From Monomorium pharaonis (lineage: Eukaryota; Arthropoda; Insecta; Hymenoptera; Formicidae), in assembly GCF_013373865.1 (NCBI RefSeq), contig NC_050476.1, positions 18,737,686-18,801,685 of the forward strand: a DNA stretch of 64,000 nt. Direction: 5' to 3'. Under the pieces are notes generated by a model. That model did not search any database. It was not told the DNA's origin and saw nothing but the letters and a program-made list of their open reading frames with translations. Numbering within the stretch: position 1 is the stretch's first letter; the number at the start of each line of letters is the position of its first letter. Shown in pieces: positions 23,731-35,912 of this stretch. Made by a program: the position numbers and the translations under genes.

Positions 23731-26700
23731 ATGAAGTGCCGCGCGGCGAGCCGCGTCCCGAGGATGATGCGCCTCGCCCTCGTCGTCGGGGTGGCGATGG
23801 TGCACGCGTCGCCGGCCGAGCCCCTGCCTGCCAACAGCCTGCTCGGTAACGTCGCGAGTACCGCAACCAATTTCCGTAAGTCAATCTCCCCCGAGATGTA
23901 TCGGGCCGGGTTTTTATTTGCTCCTAGGGTATTTCGCGTGCGTGCGCCAGAAATATTTGGCGAGCCGGAGTTAAAGAGTAAACATTTTGAAGAGTTCGGC
24001 ATCTCAGTTTTCATCTTCGCAAACTAAAAGTTTATGTTACATGAAGAAATAAACAGAGAGAGAGAAATAAATTACAAAAGTGTGCAAATTATTTTATCCG
24101 ACTCCAAAAGCTTAATTGAAAACTTTTACATTTGAAGTATTTCAATTCATTCTGAACCGCCGCTCGTAATAGATTAACTCATCTTAATGGCTGGTTGTGC
24201 GAATCATATTAATAATTAATACTAGCGTAAATAATAACAATTACGGCATGTATTTACATGTACATTTTTATACGCAAGGTAATACAGATAGAAATTATTT
24301 GTACAATGGATTTTGATGTAACGGCTAAGGATGTTGTAACTTAAAGCGCCTCAAGTAATTTGACAGCTTCGTAATTTTATGTCGCGCGTAACTTGTAAAT
24401 TAATGGTCCAACGCAAGATGTAATAAAGATTACCTATTTACTTATATGAGAGAAGTTTCTTTGATGGTTTCGTAATTGTCGTCGGCTCGGTTCATTTAAC
24501 CGTGCCGTTCGAAAGAAATTGACTTTTCTAAAGAAATTTAAAATCCAGAACATTATCCTGCCAAATGATTTTCTAATTATGAACGCGCGTTAGACAGGTA
24601 GATTAATTGGAAGGCTTGGAAAATTTAGATGTCATAATAGATAACGACGCCCGTAGCGTAGAAGTCGCTGTATCGTCCAATGAAAGTGAAAACGTAAATA
24701 TGGCGATACAACGGTATCAATTAAGGATGAGGCGATGGATGGAAAGTTTAAGTAGGCAGATGTTAGATAACGATATTAGAGAGAGAGAGCTTCGAAGAGG
24801 CCTTTCCTCGACCGAGCGCCGCATGAAAGTATTTGATTGATGGAAGTGAGACACGCGGGTAAATCTTTTTTGTGAATCACGTCGTACTATTTAAATAATA
24901 ATCCCTGAATCACGTAATGCCGGGCGCAAGAGTTTCCTAAATATTGCGGTTGGCTCGCGCCGCCAATTTGCATAAATAGTTTCGCATAAATTAATGCGAA
25001 ATTTATTGTGGTGCGCAGTGACCTAAATTTTTAATCGGATGCAAAATAGATTACACAGCTATTCCAATTTGATCGAGCTCTTAGATAATAATTCATGCAC
25101 ACGTTTCTCGTGCGAACTGATAAATACTTTGTACTGGCGTGTATTTTCTTTTTTTTTTTTAAATGCAAATTGCATTAACAGACTCCTTCGTGGACGGAAC
25201 GATGTGAAAGACATTCGCGATAACTGTACGTTGTTAACATAAACGTTCCGAGATGACATTACGATATTATGTAATTACTTAGAAAATAACCATAGTTGAA
25301 ACGCAGATGAACTCTCTCTATTCAAACTGTTGTGTCGGAGGTCATTACGATTGAACATTAAGATACGCTACTTGTATGTTATCAAAATTATACTCGTAAA
25401 TATAAATGTACTTAACAAACACTCCATGTCGCACTTTGTGCAAAAAATTATTATCTCTAGCAATGAATAGGGTAAATCTTAAGGTAAAATTAAAATTTGT
25501 TCGATTAAAGATAAAAAAAATATTTTTAACAACATTTGAGTGAATTGCGTGTAGGAGGATTGGATAAATTGTATTTTATTAAAAACAAATTGCTTATCTC
25601 GGTGAAAATGGGAAAAACATGAAATTTTCAGGTAATTTCTTTTTTACCTTTAGAAATTGTAAATTTTCATACAATTTTATCAATAAATAATTACAGAGCA
25701 AAATTTGTCTGAAATTTTACTTTTAAATTTAAATTTTCTCTCTTTTTCTTGCTAATCAATTTTTTTTTAATAATGTAAAATGTCAATAATTAATTACACT
25801 GACAAAAAAATTCTTGATTTAAATAAATACAAAGAAAATTTTTTATAGTAAAAATTAATAAGTATGATAGTTAGCTACGGATCATAAGAAGAAATTGAGA
25901 AAATTATATCATAAATACGTATATAATTTGATGAAAAACAGTAAAAATTTTAATTGCTTCTTTGGTCTGTGTTTACTATTTACTTTAGTAGAAAATTTTG
26001 ACTACAAACAAAATATTACTTGTTTGAAATAAATAATACTGATTTTTTTACAAAACATGTTATTAGTACTATATTTAAATAATTATTTATTTGAATAAAA
26101 TCTTTTCTATCAGTGCATACACATACATTTTCATTTGACGTATGTCAGTTTTCTTTTAAATCAGTGATAATAAAAAACACAAGCATAACATCGGTCTAAA
26201 ATTTATAAATTAATATTTATAAATTGCTTTTCAAATTTTATACTTTCGATAAGCTAGATCTATGTATTGCCTACAAATCATTATATGCCATTTAATTTAT
26301 ATTGTTTTTTCAGTTTTTTTTTTATATTTAATTCGCCTTAAACTATCTGAATTTTTTTTACACAAATGCAATTTTACTCTTACAAATTTCAATTTTTATA
26401 AAATAAAAGTTTTAACACTTGAATATTAAACAACTATTTGTGAATGTATCAGGAATGTTTTAACCTTGAATATTTCTAAAATATTTGTGAAACCCTAGAA
26501 CGGAAAGAAATAGGTTAAACAGAAAACCCCCAAATTGCCTACGGAAAGTTAATATTCAAATTTTAGTAGCTTTTATTATAATTACATAATTAACAATATT
26601 ACAAGATGTAATAAAATAAACTTGTTTCAAAGTTACATTAAGGAATTCTCTAATGTTATAGAAAGTTTAAGTAAAATTCTTGAAAAATCCGGTAATAGTC

Positions 26701-29700
26701 TCCGGGAAATCTTTTAGAAAATTTAAGTAAACTCCCGTAATGCTAAGTCAGATTTCGCTGAATCAGTAATAAAGATTATTGAAGAATCCAAAGGACATCT
26801 TTTATCATGCGTTGAAAAAAAAAAAAGGAAGACCGTGCCGGCCGTGTTTGTTCACGGAAGCAACGATGATTCAGATTCTTTATGCGGAACGTTTCACACG
26901 CACGAGGAATAAAAATAATGGAACTAACGGCGTGGAATTCCTACAACATATAAGAAATTGAAATTAGACGCGAGTTGCTCCTCTTATTATCAATCGACCT
27001 TAGTCACACATCTGTATTTGCAGATGCAGCTACTTCGCAGATCGCCGCGCGCCAGCATGAATGCATAATAACTGGGATTACCCGAGCACGCGCGTTTGTT
27101 AATCTGTGCTAAACTGCGACTCTTATTCGCGAAACTGTCGGGAAAAAGAAAAAGAGAGCACGTAATCGCAGCTCCATTGTCTCTTTGTAATATCCCAGCC
27201 GAAAAGTACTTTTTTGCGCCCGTAATAATCGTTTAACGCGAGAACGACGTATTATTCAATATCCGTTGACGATTTAAGAGCGGATAGAGTGAAACGCAGC
27301 TCGCGTGCCTTCTTCCAATTTGCTCTTGAGTGGAGATTATAAGTTTAATATCGCTAACTCGTTTCTCATGCCAATTAACACAGTTTTACGGTCAGCGACA
27401 TGTATATACAGATATAACGGTTGCATTATGTAACGATGTCGCGCGATTAAAATAAAAGTGACGACAAAAATTGTTGCCGCTGACAGCGTTCTATTACGTC
27501 GTCGTCGTCGCTAAAATGCGTTAAAAGAACTGGAACGGGCGAAATTTTTTTCTTACATGCAACGCGGATCGAAGCGCGTCTGAGCATGACAGATCGGACG
27601 TAACTGTAAAACCGCAAAAGTGAGGAGGGGGAAGGGGGGAAAAGAACGACTGGAACCCCTTTAAGTTTCGTCAGATCCGGCGCAATGACTTGACTTCATT
27701 ATTCGATCAGCGATTTCTGTCGGTCCTTTTGCAATGTGTAACGCGCCCATTGTAGCGCGTGAGATTTGGCGAGTGGCGTGTTTTCGAGCCCCCTTTGTTG
27801 CTGGAACAAAACCCTGCTTGAAACTCGATTAATCATTTAATTATCATACCAGAACCGCGCGGGATGTGGGTGCATTTAACATGCGGCTCCCGATCAGAAA
27901 GCCGACTGAGGCTTATGCTGAAGTTCCTTTGTTGTTACGGTAAAACAAAATCGTTGCTTGAAATTCCATTAATCATTTAATTACCATAAATCGAAATCGC
28001 CGGATAACACGTAACAGGTCTCGGCCTCCCGGCCGTTTCCCGGGGATCGTGATGGTTGATCTTCGCATCCGCAATCAACGCGCCGCCAGCAAACGGTTTA
28101 ATTAAACGCGTGCGAATAAAGGCGCCTTGAGGGAGTCGATTGCCAAATGCAACGTTCACGAACATCCCCCCTGTGTTATATGGTGGGGCATTAATATCAA
28201 AGTGAATGCATTCACGTGAGTCCAAAGTATAATCCATCTTCTAATGTGGGAAGAATGGAGGAAAGCACGAGACATTGAAGTATCATTTATACACGATCGG
28301 ACGACATAATTTATATTTGCGTTAATAATGCATTGAGAAATCAAAGGGAAATTATAAGTCACCTTACTCTCTTCAAAAGATTTTCTTTCTCATCAAAAAA
28401 AAAAAATCTAATTTTTAAAATATTATCTGAGAAAATGTCCCCTTAAATTTATTCAGATGTTTTAGAATAATTAAAGTTCGAATTCTCGATTCTCTTTTAT
28501 ATTGTTAATAAAAAATGTTATTTGGGGCATCCTTGGCACAAGTATGTCACGCGATAATCGTTGGTTGCTCTTCAAAAAAAAAAAAAAAAACCGCAATTAT
28601 TTTCATTGTGTTGCGCGGAATTATGAAAATTATTATTATTACTTAAGTATTAGTGATAATTAATGCAGAAGAGGTTTTAATTGTGGCTTCTACCTTGGTA
28701 GGATGCCTCGTTGACTTGTGATCGTTTGTTACAGTAACGGGAGTCGTGCAACGGCAAAAAGAACTATTGCATCGCGTTACGGACACTGCCGCGGACTACA
28801 GTATGTGTTCGCATAAGTTGTTTATTCAATGTTTATTCAAAGGCTTACATGCATTCTTCTTCTACGCTTAGTGCGGCTTCAGCGCAGCTTTGAAAAAGAA
28901 GAGCAGAAACAGGACGGCTTTTCGAAATTTGCAAATGCTTATGCGTGCAGCTGTTGATAAGAGAAGCATTTAGCGTTGAGATAAACATATTACGGGACTT
29001 TGATTTGGAAGCGTTTACATCACCTTGTAATAGAAATATATTGCTATTATAATTATTAATTTATTACACTACTATTTATATAAGCTATTTAAAAAATAGG
29101 CTTAATTAGGAAGAAGACAATTTTTAGTGATCATTAACAAATATTTTAATTTAATCCTTTAAATTTAATTCAGACGATTTAGAAGGATGAAAATTTGAGA
29201 ATTCTCGATTCCTACTTCAAAAGTCAAATAAAAAATATTATGTATAACAATTTGTATTATACTACATTTGTAATATACTTTCCGAGTATCGTTATAGTTG
29301 GAGCAACTAAAAAAAAAAACTCTGTCAGCTCCGTACTTATCATTTGCAAAATTAGTATGTTTAACGATGTGAATCTCGAGAGATTGCAACGTAACCGAAA
29401 GCATGTCGGAAGGTCTTAACGACTATTACTTCCGCACGGAGCGTTGAAGGGCGTAATTCGCGTTAATGTAAACTCTCCGGAACGCGCGTGGCGTCGACAA
29501 GCTCGGGGATGCAAATATGCAAACGTCTAACACAGAAGTGGCAACACGGTTATTCGATCTGTAATAACGCGACGCGGCGCTTTTCGATTGAGAAGAGATT
29601 ACGTTTCTCTTTATTCCCGAGCAATACGCTTGTAATTGTATCAAGCTCGTGACCCGGATCGTTTTTTTAAGTCTTTTTTGAATAAGAGATATCGAGTGGC

Positions 29701-32700
29701 GCTTCGTAAAGCGCTTACAAATAATCACAATTAAATTGAACGTTCACGCGCTTTACTTATCGACCTTATTGACATAATCGTTTAACGAGAGAAATTAAGA
29801 AAAGAATAACTTCAAATCTAGATAACATGTGCCTTGATAATTCGAATTTGTACAATTAGACTTGGGATAAGCGCGCATTTAAGTTAATTAAGTCTGAGTA
29901 ATTGTGCGCGAAGATATAAGAGGCGCTCGGAATAAATTAACGAACTTTTTTTTTCAACGGTGGAAAACAACTGCAATGCCATTTTAATTCTCGCGATACG
30001 AGATTTATAGAAAAACAACGTGATTCGAGTAATTAACACAGTAATTGACACGGTTATCATTGACGATACTTATTTTAAGTTCGTCTTAATAATGCACCAC
30101 TGAAATATCAGAGAGTGCTAATAAAAGCATGTAACAAAATAATAAATGTTTCAATGAACTCGAGAATAAATTAGTAGTCGCCCCGCGTATTCTATTTAAA
30201 TGCAAATAGTACATGTCAAAGACTAAAGAAAGTTACGCGGAGAAATCGTCACAATGCTGATTAATTAACGATCTCATTATGTTACGCTTGAAATTATTTC
30301 CGTGCTTCTGTCTTCTGAGAAATCTGTGTGTTTTGATTGAATATTTCTTGGCAACTCAACTCCTTGTCGTGACGTTAATAAATATACATATATTGGGTTA
30401 TATTATTTTTAAATTGTAATAAACTTAATTGTGTCGTGTTTCCCATAATTAAAAGAATAATCCCGTAATTAAAAAAAAAATTATATTTTCAATTTGTTTT
30501 ATAATAAACCTGATATTAATTGATTTTAAAATGTGAATTTTTATTTCATTCGGAAATATAAAAGAAATTGTATTTTGAGCAACAGTAATTTCTCGATATA
30601 AACGTTAGCATGAGATTTAATTTACTTTTCTCCCCCAAAAAGGGTTAAAAGTCAATTTGCCTTTTCGAAGATTAATCCCATAAAAATCGATAAAATAATG
30701 TTAGTTTACGTTCTAAGCGCGCATGATTCATATCGTTAAATCGTATCAGATCCCACGGAATATGCAGTAATTTGTTTTCTATTATATTCCGAGCGAGATT
30801 AAATAAAGCGCGCCTATTCACAATACACGCGTGTAATTTCACGTATGTGTAAATAATAAAGCGGAGGTGACATAACAACCACGCACAGAAAGCTCGGTCA
30901 TCGCGGCATTGAAAGAGTTAATATCTAAGCGGCGGCAATAACAAGCGGGCGCAATAAGATAAATAAGATGAATGCAGGGAAATGCAAATAATGAGAGACA
31001 CTCACGCCTTCTGATTGTAGTAACCAGCGCGGTGGAGAAGCCGAGAAATTTGCTGCTCAACGCTACCAGAGTGACGACCGGATACAGTAAGTCTCGCTCA
31101 TATATTGTATCCTACGGTACGTATTTACTGTCAGTCACATTTACGTTAATTGTCGGACAGTTGACAGTGCAGCCTCAAGGGGTCTTGAGTTCAAGCTGAG
31201 AAGATTCCTAGAGAGATTCCGCACTCGAATGAGCAAAGGTATCCCGGAACTGGGTATTCCTCCATTGGAGCCGTTCACTCTCGACGAGATCGATATCGAC
31301 ACGGACAATCCAGAGATCGGAAAGTGAGTCGACAGATATGCACCGCGAAATTCCAAAGATTATGAAAAATTCGATAAACGAAGAAAGTATATATCGGAGA
31401 GAAAATTTGATAATAATAATCAAACTTTGGTGAAATAATTTTAATTAAATATTTAGTTAATTATAGTTTTTAATTGAATATAGTAATCGAACATGATTGC
31501 GGCAAGCGATTATTGAATATTACTACTATTAAATATTTGGATATATTAAGGAGCATTGAAATTATTTTACTAGCTTAATAATTATCATCTAGGTTCGATT
31601 ATTATTATCAAACTTTTTCAGTTTTATCATTGGTACGCTAAAAGGAAGTTTAGTAATGATAATTAATAATCGACAATGTAGCAGAAATAATTCAAATTGT
31701 GGCCAGTAATGATTAACAAAAAATAGATTGTTGAAAGCCTCAACTGGCGTATGTTTATTAAAACAATTAATTAATAATGGTGAAATAATTTAAATTAAAT
31801 GTTTTATTAATATAACCAAAAATATTTAGTCAAATTTAATAATTATATTAACAGTAATCAATTATTAAACAGTTGCTAAATATTGATCAAAGATTAAATT
31901 GAAATTATTTCACCAAAGTTCAGTAATTATCGTAGAAATTTGCTTATTATTAAACTCTTTTTTCCAATGTAGCTTCAATATACGGAGTGCACGCTACAAA
32001 AATCCATAAAATCAAAAACAATTTTAATAACAATTAATCTGTCGCTATTAATTTCATTAACGTTGAACATTGCCACAAACTTTACTTAAACAATAACAAT
32101 AACATAATTACAACTTCACTGAATTTGATTCGCCACTTTATTTAGTGGCAACGAAAGTAATAGTTAACAAGATTTTTTTTTTATTGTACTTAGCGTAACA
32201 TCGAAAATTGAACGGAATTATACTATTTCCGATAATTGGTCTCGCATTGTCCGTACGTTTTAGTCTCATTTTATCGCTCGTAAAGAACAACACTTCCTAG
32301 GAAGTGTTCTTCCGCGGGTATTCCCCGAATATTTGCTTCTACGCTTAGACGCCAATTGTTGCAATCGCCACGTGTTAACGCTTCCGCAAACAAGACGATT
32401 CCGTAAAATGTGGCCGTAAATCTTTTCTCTTTCCTTTCTTCTTCCCCAGAATATCTTTAGTTATCGAGAACCTGGAAATGAGAAACCTGTCGACTTTCCT
32501 GATCGACCGAGCCAAGTTATCGCTGATCGGACCTACCATCACCATCAACATCTCCATTCCCGAGATTTACGCGTCGGGCCGTTACAACATTTCCGGGATA
32601 ATAGGCGATACGTACCCGCTACGCGGCGCGGGCTCCTTCCGAACGACCGTACGTGATTTCCGCGTTTACGTGAAAACCGTACTGGGCTACGCCAGAGGTA

Positions 32701-35034
32701 TGTACTTGAAGAGATTCGACCTCGACTTCTCGCTGCGCACCATCAAGATGCACTTGGAGAACTTCATGGGCGGCGAGGAAATCGGACAAATTATGAGCAA
32801 GGCAAGACTAATAATGAACATAGTTCGCTCTTTGAGCGAGTCTTGTTTATTTAAGTAGTTAATAATTAATTAAGAAGATTGTGTTTAACTTTGCGACAAA
32901 CGAAAATAATTCGTTTTATTTTATATTTGACGTTTCACGATACCAAGTACAGTTTTAATATCGGAGGTTTTTTTCATTTTTTTTTTTTACAAAGTGTCAG
33001 CAATGTATTGTTTAAAATTATTAACTTTCGATGAAAACAGAATATTTTTAAAAAAGGGACATTGTTTGCGAATAAGCGTCTCGATAAATATCTGCTTCCA
33101 ATCTTAATTGCCCAACAATTATAATGGTACCACGTTTACGAGTGTAACACCTTATACGATTTTACATAAAATTTAGATGATTACAATAAAATTTATATGA
33201 CCACCGAGAAAAATAACAGAGAACATAATGTGCTGACCATTTGCATCTTAATTATCAAATATTATTTTACGACAATATTTTTGGAAAAACCTTTGTTCAA
33301 CATAAAAATCCTAACAAATATCTCAACAATTAAATGAAAAAACACGAAAAGAGAGATGGGAAAAGAGAATCTTTTAAACGTTAAAGTAACTAGAATTTTA
33401 CCTACGCCCTCATAAAATCTACATAAAAGCAGATGTGCGAAATAACCCTTCGAGTGAGCGAAATAAAATTTATTTTCGCTCGTAATGTTCCCCGGCCGCG
33501 AAGATGACTTTGCAATTTCACGGTCCGCGCGGACATTTATCGCACTTTTACAAATTATAGCCGTTTTTCACGGATTAGTTCATTTTACGATCGCTTACTA
33601 TCCCGCGGTGTAATATTCACTGGGAAACTTTTTCCATACGGCCGTACTCCGACTTTATTCGCGATGCACACGCAAACATTAGTGGGGCGAGGCCGCGTTT
33701 ATCCGGCCATTGAAACCGAAATTCCATGTCGCTCGTCGAATATTAATCGGTCGATTCGCGTTTCACCTCGGCACCTGGGCAAATCTCGGCCGCGCGCAAC
33801 TGTCGATTTGAACACGTGTCGCCAATTGATTATCACCGAATGACTGCAATGAATCACAGACCGTTGGTATATGCGTACATATCGAATGTACGAAACGATT
33901 CGTACTTAACCTGTCGACCCGGCCCGACAATGAAAAATCACAGGGATTTTCAATGTGATCCGCGAATCCGTACATTTAATTTTCCCCACGGTAAAATTTC
34001 GATATTAAATATAACACTCGATACACTCCGACGCGAAATTCCAGCGGGATAAAATCCACCGCAGGAGGGGTTGGATTTTATCCGGCGCGTGTTTAATCGG
34101 GGGTGATCTCACGACGACGGTGGTATTTCCGATCGTACACTGAGAGAAATATTTTTGTTAAATTAACAAGACAGAAGCTACCGTAGCAAATAATTTGTTT
34201 ACGTGGGACAACAAATAACTCTGTTGTGAGAGCTAGTTGTGAGAAATAATTATGTTACGTTTGATTTGCTGTTATAGCCATTAAACTCTAAGTGATTAAA
34301 TGTGATTTACTGTTGTAACCATTGAACTCTAAGTGAACAAATGCGATTTGTATCTCCGACAATACACTGAGAGAACAGTGTCTAGTATTTGCAACTATAA
34401 TTGCATAGTAAAATAATTATAATTGCAAATATCTATTTTATAGTTATTATTGCTATAATGTTAGTGTAAATAACCATATATGTATAGTTATGCCAAACAG
34501 GGTAAAAATTTTACTATAAACTAAAAAGTTTACTATAAATTATAATAATTTCTACCATACATAAATCACAATTATAGCACGTTTAACTATACATATGGGT
34601 GTATGAACAAATGCTATAGCTATTGTAACAATAATATAGTGTTAAGTTAACCATAATTTATATTGTTAATTTAACTATAAAAATATTGTTACGGCCAAAA
34701 ATAACTATAAACTATGGTAAATGCAACTATTTTTTTCTCTCACTGTATGTTTCTTAAAGTAACAAATAATTCACAATTCGTAACTATTTTCTTTTAGCTA
34801 TCCCTCCTTTTGTTTTCTCAGTGTATAAAAAATTAATCGGTCGGCTTACAGGTCTTCGAGGATTTAACGCCGGAAGCGCTGGACATCATTAAACCGGACA
34901 TACTGCCCCCGATACAGGATTACGTTACGAGCCACGTGAACGAGACAATTCACCACTTGACCATGAGGGATCTGTTTCACGTCCTCGTGGAGGAGTACGA
35001 GTTCGGCGATGTCACGCATCTGCTGATACCCTGA
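23731..35034 (+). CDS. Takeout/juvenile-hormone-binding-protein (JHBP) domain protein
   Basis: Six exons: 23731-23875, 28735-28800, 31021-31086, 31173-31323, 32450-32801, 34852-35034 (TGA 35032-35034); 963 nt, 320 residues. Phases all join. Intron 5 has a GC donor (AAG|GCAAGA); the others are GT-AG. Residues 1-30 include a signal peptide (core LALVVGVAMVHA). Exons 1-3 code an N-terminal region of about 92 residues. From residue 93 the JHBP fold is clear: GIPELGIPPLEPF (115-127), then ISLVIENLEMRNLS, the TITINISIPEIYASGRYNI strand, GAGSFRT and IGQIMSKVFEDLTPE near the C-terminus. Known: takeout/JHBP proteins are secreted carriers of juvenile hormone or other lipids, tied to feeding, clock output and chemosensation. 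Odd: about 320 residues instead of roughly 230-260, and no Cys pair before the GIP motif. Five N-glycosylation sequons are present. The ligand is not known. Confidence 0.88.
24607..24840 (+). CDS. Unrecognised charged open frame in JHBP-gene intron 1
   Basis: A 77-codon frame, rich in Arg, Glu, Asp and Asn, with a helical middle (RYQLRMRRWMESLSRQML) that reads more like protein than chance. The first in-frame ATG gives only the last 46 residues. An in-frame stop lies just upstream (24604-24606) and no good splice acceptor follows it, so it does not join the host gene. It may be a fragment of a lost gene or chance; not recognised. Confidence 0.18.
   Translation: MEGLENLDVIIDNDARSVEVAVSSNESENVNMAIQRYQLRMRRWMESLSRQMLDNDIRERELRRGLSSTERRMKVFD
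25797..26115. mobile_element. CACTGA-type MITE in JHBP-gene intron 1
   Basis: Left end CACTGACAAAAAAATTC with TTGATTTAAATAA; right end TTATTTGAATAAAATC with TTTTCTATCAGTG. These form imperfect inverted repeats of about 30 bp. The interior differs from the ACTATAAT-rich copies, so it is a separate subfamily. Confidence 0.65.
26116..28440. other. Rest of JHBP-gene intron 1
   Basis: 26116-26950 is AT-rich and featureless; 26960-28360 is CpG-rich without splice-consistent coding. It contains a (CGT)n run near 27497 and two related segments around 27820 and 27970 (CGATTAATCATTTAATTA against CCATTAATCATTTAATTA), suggesting a local duplication of about 150 bp. Confidence 0.35.
28441..29215 (+). repeat. 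Direct duplication flanking exon 2 of the JHBP-like gene
   Basis: 28441-28500 and 29153-29215 share CTTAAATTTA-TTCAGA-G-TTTAGAA and GAATTCTCGATTC in the same order and orientation. Exon 2 (28735-28800) lies between the two copies. Confidence 0.5.
31387..31970. repeat. Imperfect inverted repeat in JHBP-gene intron 4
   Basis: AAACTTTGGTGAAATAATT at about 31422 is matched by AATTATTTCACCAAAGTT at about 31905. The TGGTGAAATAATTTAAATTAAAT motif recurs at about 31778. It looks like an eroded foldback element. Confidence 0.5.
32289..32308. promoter_or_regulatory. Perfect 20-bp palindrome centred on TTCCTAGGAA
   Basis: All ten base pairs match, 140 bases before exon 5 of the JHBP-like gene. TTC-N4-GAA fits a STAT-type half-site pair, but a chance palindrome or a small hairpin is possible. 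Confidence 0.35.
32930..34137. other. JHBP-gene intron 5, left part
   Basis: AT-rich to about 33400, then CpG-rich (33400-34130). No coding or repeat was recognised. Confidence 0.35.
34138..34823. mobile_element. Composite MITE (outer element plus inner MITE) in JHBP-gene intron 5
   Basis: Outer ends CACTGAGAGAAATATTTTTG and TTTTGTTTTCTCAGTG, flanked by TA. The outer left half (34138-34364) is the reverse complement of the outer right half at 41527-41748, and the outer right half (34746-34823) matches the reverse complement of 41007-41100. The element ends 28 bases before the acceptor AG of the last exon. Confidence 0.88.
34365..34745 (+). mobile_element. Inner CACTGAG MITE of the 34-kb composite
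   Basis: Ends CACTGAGAGAACAGTG and CTATTTTTTTCTCTCACTG, TA on both sides. The interior runs GTGTCTAGTATTTGCAACTA to the GGCCAAAAATAACTATAAACT block, the same order on the + strand as 41101-41526. Confidence 0.88.
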
Positions 35035-35321
35035 AGAAGAGACACCCCCTCCCCCGTTCCGGAGTTGCATCGCCGAATCGCATCGGATCGCGCGCTGCAG
35101 TTACGAGCGCAATAACACGAGTACCTAATGTCTATCTGACAACGAGCGCGGATCCTTCGTACGAGGTGAGGTGATCGATCGCGACCGTACCGTTGTACAA
35201 TGCACTCCGCGTTGCCACACGGACGCGAAGCGATACCCGCGGCTATAAAGCGCCGCGGGTATTGTTTCGAGTCGATTTTGAAGTCCCGAATTTTGTTACG
35301 TAATACATACACGGAAATAAT

Positions 35322-35531
35322 GTTCTCTTAAAAATTATCTTGAAAATCGTGGTAATTGTGGTACAACGTAAGCCTTGAAGAATTTTATTATACTTCTAAC
35401 AAAATTTACTAAAACTTTGCCTAATTTTATTAAAATTTTAGTAAATTTTGTTAAAAGTATAGTAAAATTCTTTAAGGTTTACGTTGTCTCACAATTACCA
35501 TGATTTTCAGGGTAATTTTTAAGAGAAAATT
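35322..35531. repeat. Foldback element just after the JHBP-like stop codon
   Basis: Arms of about 90 bp (35322-35412 and 35440-35531): TCTCTTAAAAATTA, GGTAATTGTG, ACAACGTAA and GAATTTTA pair with the right arm, with a few mismatches. It begins 288 bases after the stop codon, so it may be transcribed in the 3' UTR. ATTAAA at 35429-35434 in the loop is a possible poly(A) hexamer. Confidence 0.82.
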
Positions 35532-35600
35532 CTCTTCGTATATGTATGTACATATGTATTTTTTAATATATTAGAAATATATTGTATATATTAATATACG

Positions 35601-35601
<1 letters not shown>

Positions 35602-35638
<37 letters not shown>
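35602..35638. repeat. (TA)n microsatellite
   Basis: About 18 uninterrupted TA units, ending where the next inverted-repeat element begins. Confidence 0.9.
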
Positions 35639-35640
<2 letters not shown>

Positions 35641-35912
35641 AGTAGCACAATACATTGGCAATACACTGGATAATATTGGCTAAACATTGGTTATATTAAG
35701 AATGCATTAGCCAAATTAGAATGCAATTAATGTTCAATATGAAAAATTGATTGGTTCAACATTGGCCTAATGTTGAATCAATATTGAGCCAATATTACTG
35801 CTTAGACTAAATTGGCTAAATAAGGTGAAGGGTCTACTTTACAGTATTGTGTACCAATATTGGGAATATTGCTTTATTTCCCAATATTGCGCCAACGTTT
35901 TGTGCTACCAGG
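35639..35912. mobile_element. TTGGC-rich inverted-repeat element
   Basis: The left end CCAGTAGCACAATACATTGG is mirrored by the right end CCAACGTTTTGTGCTACCAGGG. The inside is dense in CAATATTG/ATTGGC motifs in both orientations. The left side is the TA microsatellite and the right side continues ATATATTG, fitting insertion into a TA run. Confidence 0.7.

Noticed and set aside
23027..24027. Long overlapping open frames (up to 235 codons) on both strands
   Set aside because: They lie in the CpG-rich promoter, overlap one another and consist of low-complexity Arg/Ser/Ala. The real coding frame starts at 23731.
34822..34851. Thirty-base extension of the last JHBP exon as the main form
   Set aside because: Contains an in-frame TAA; the downstream acceptor gives the family-conserved sequence.
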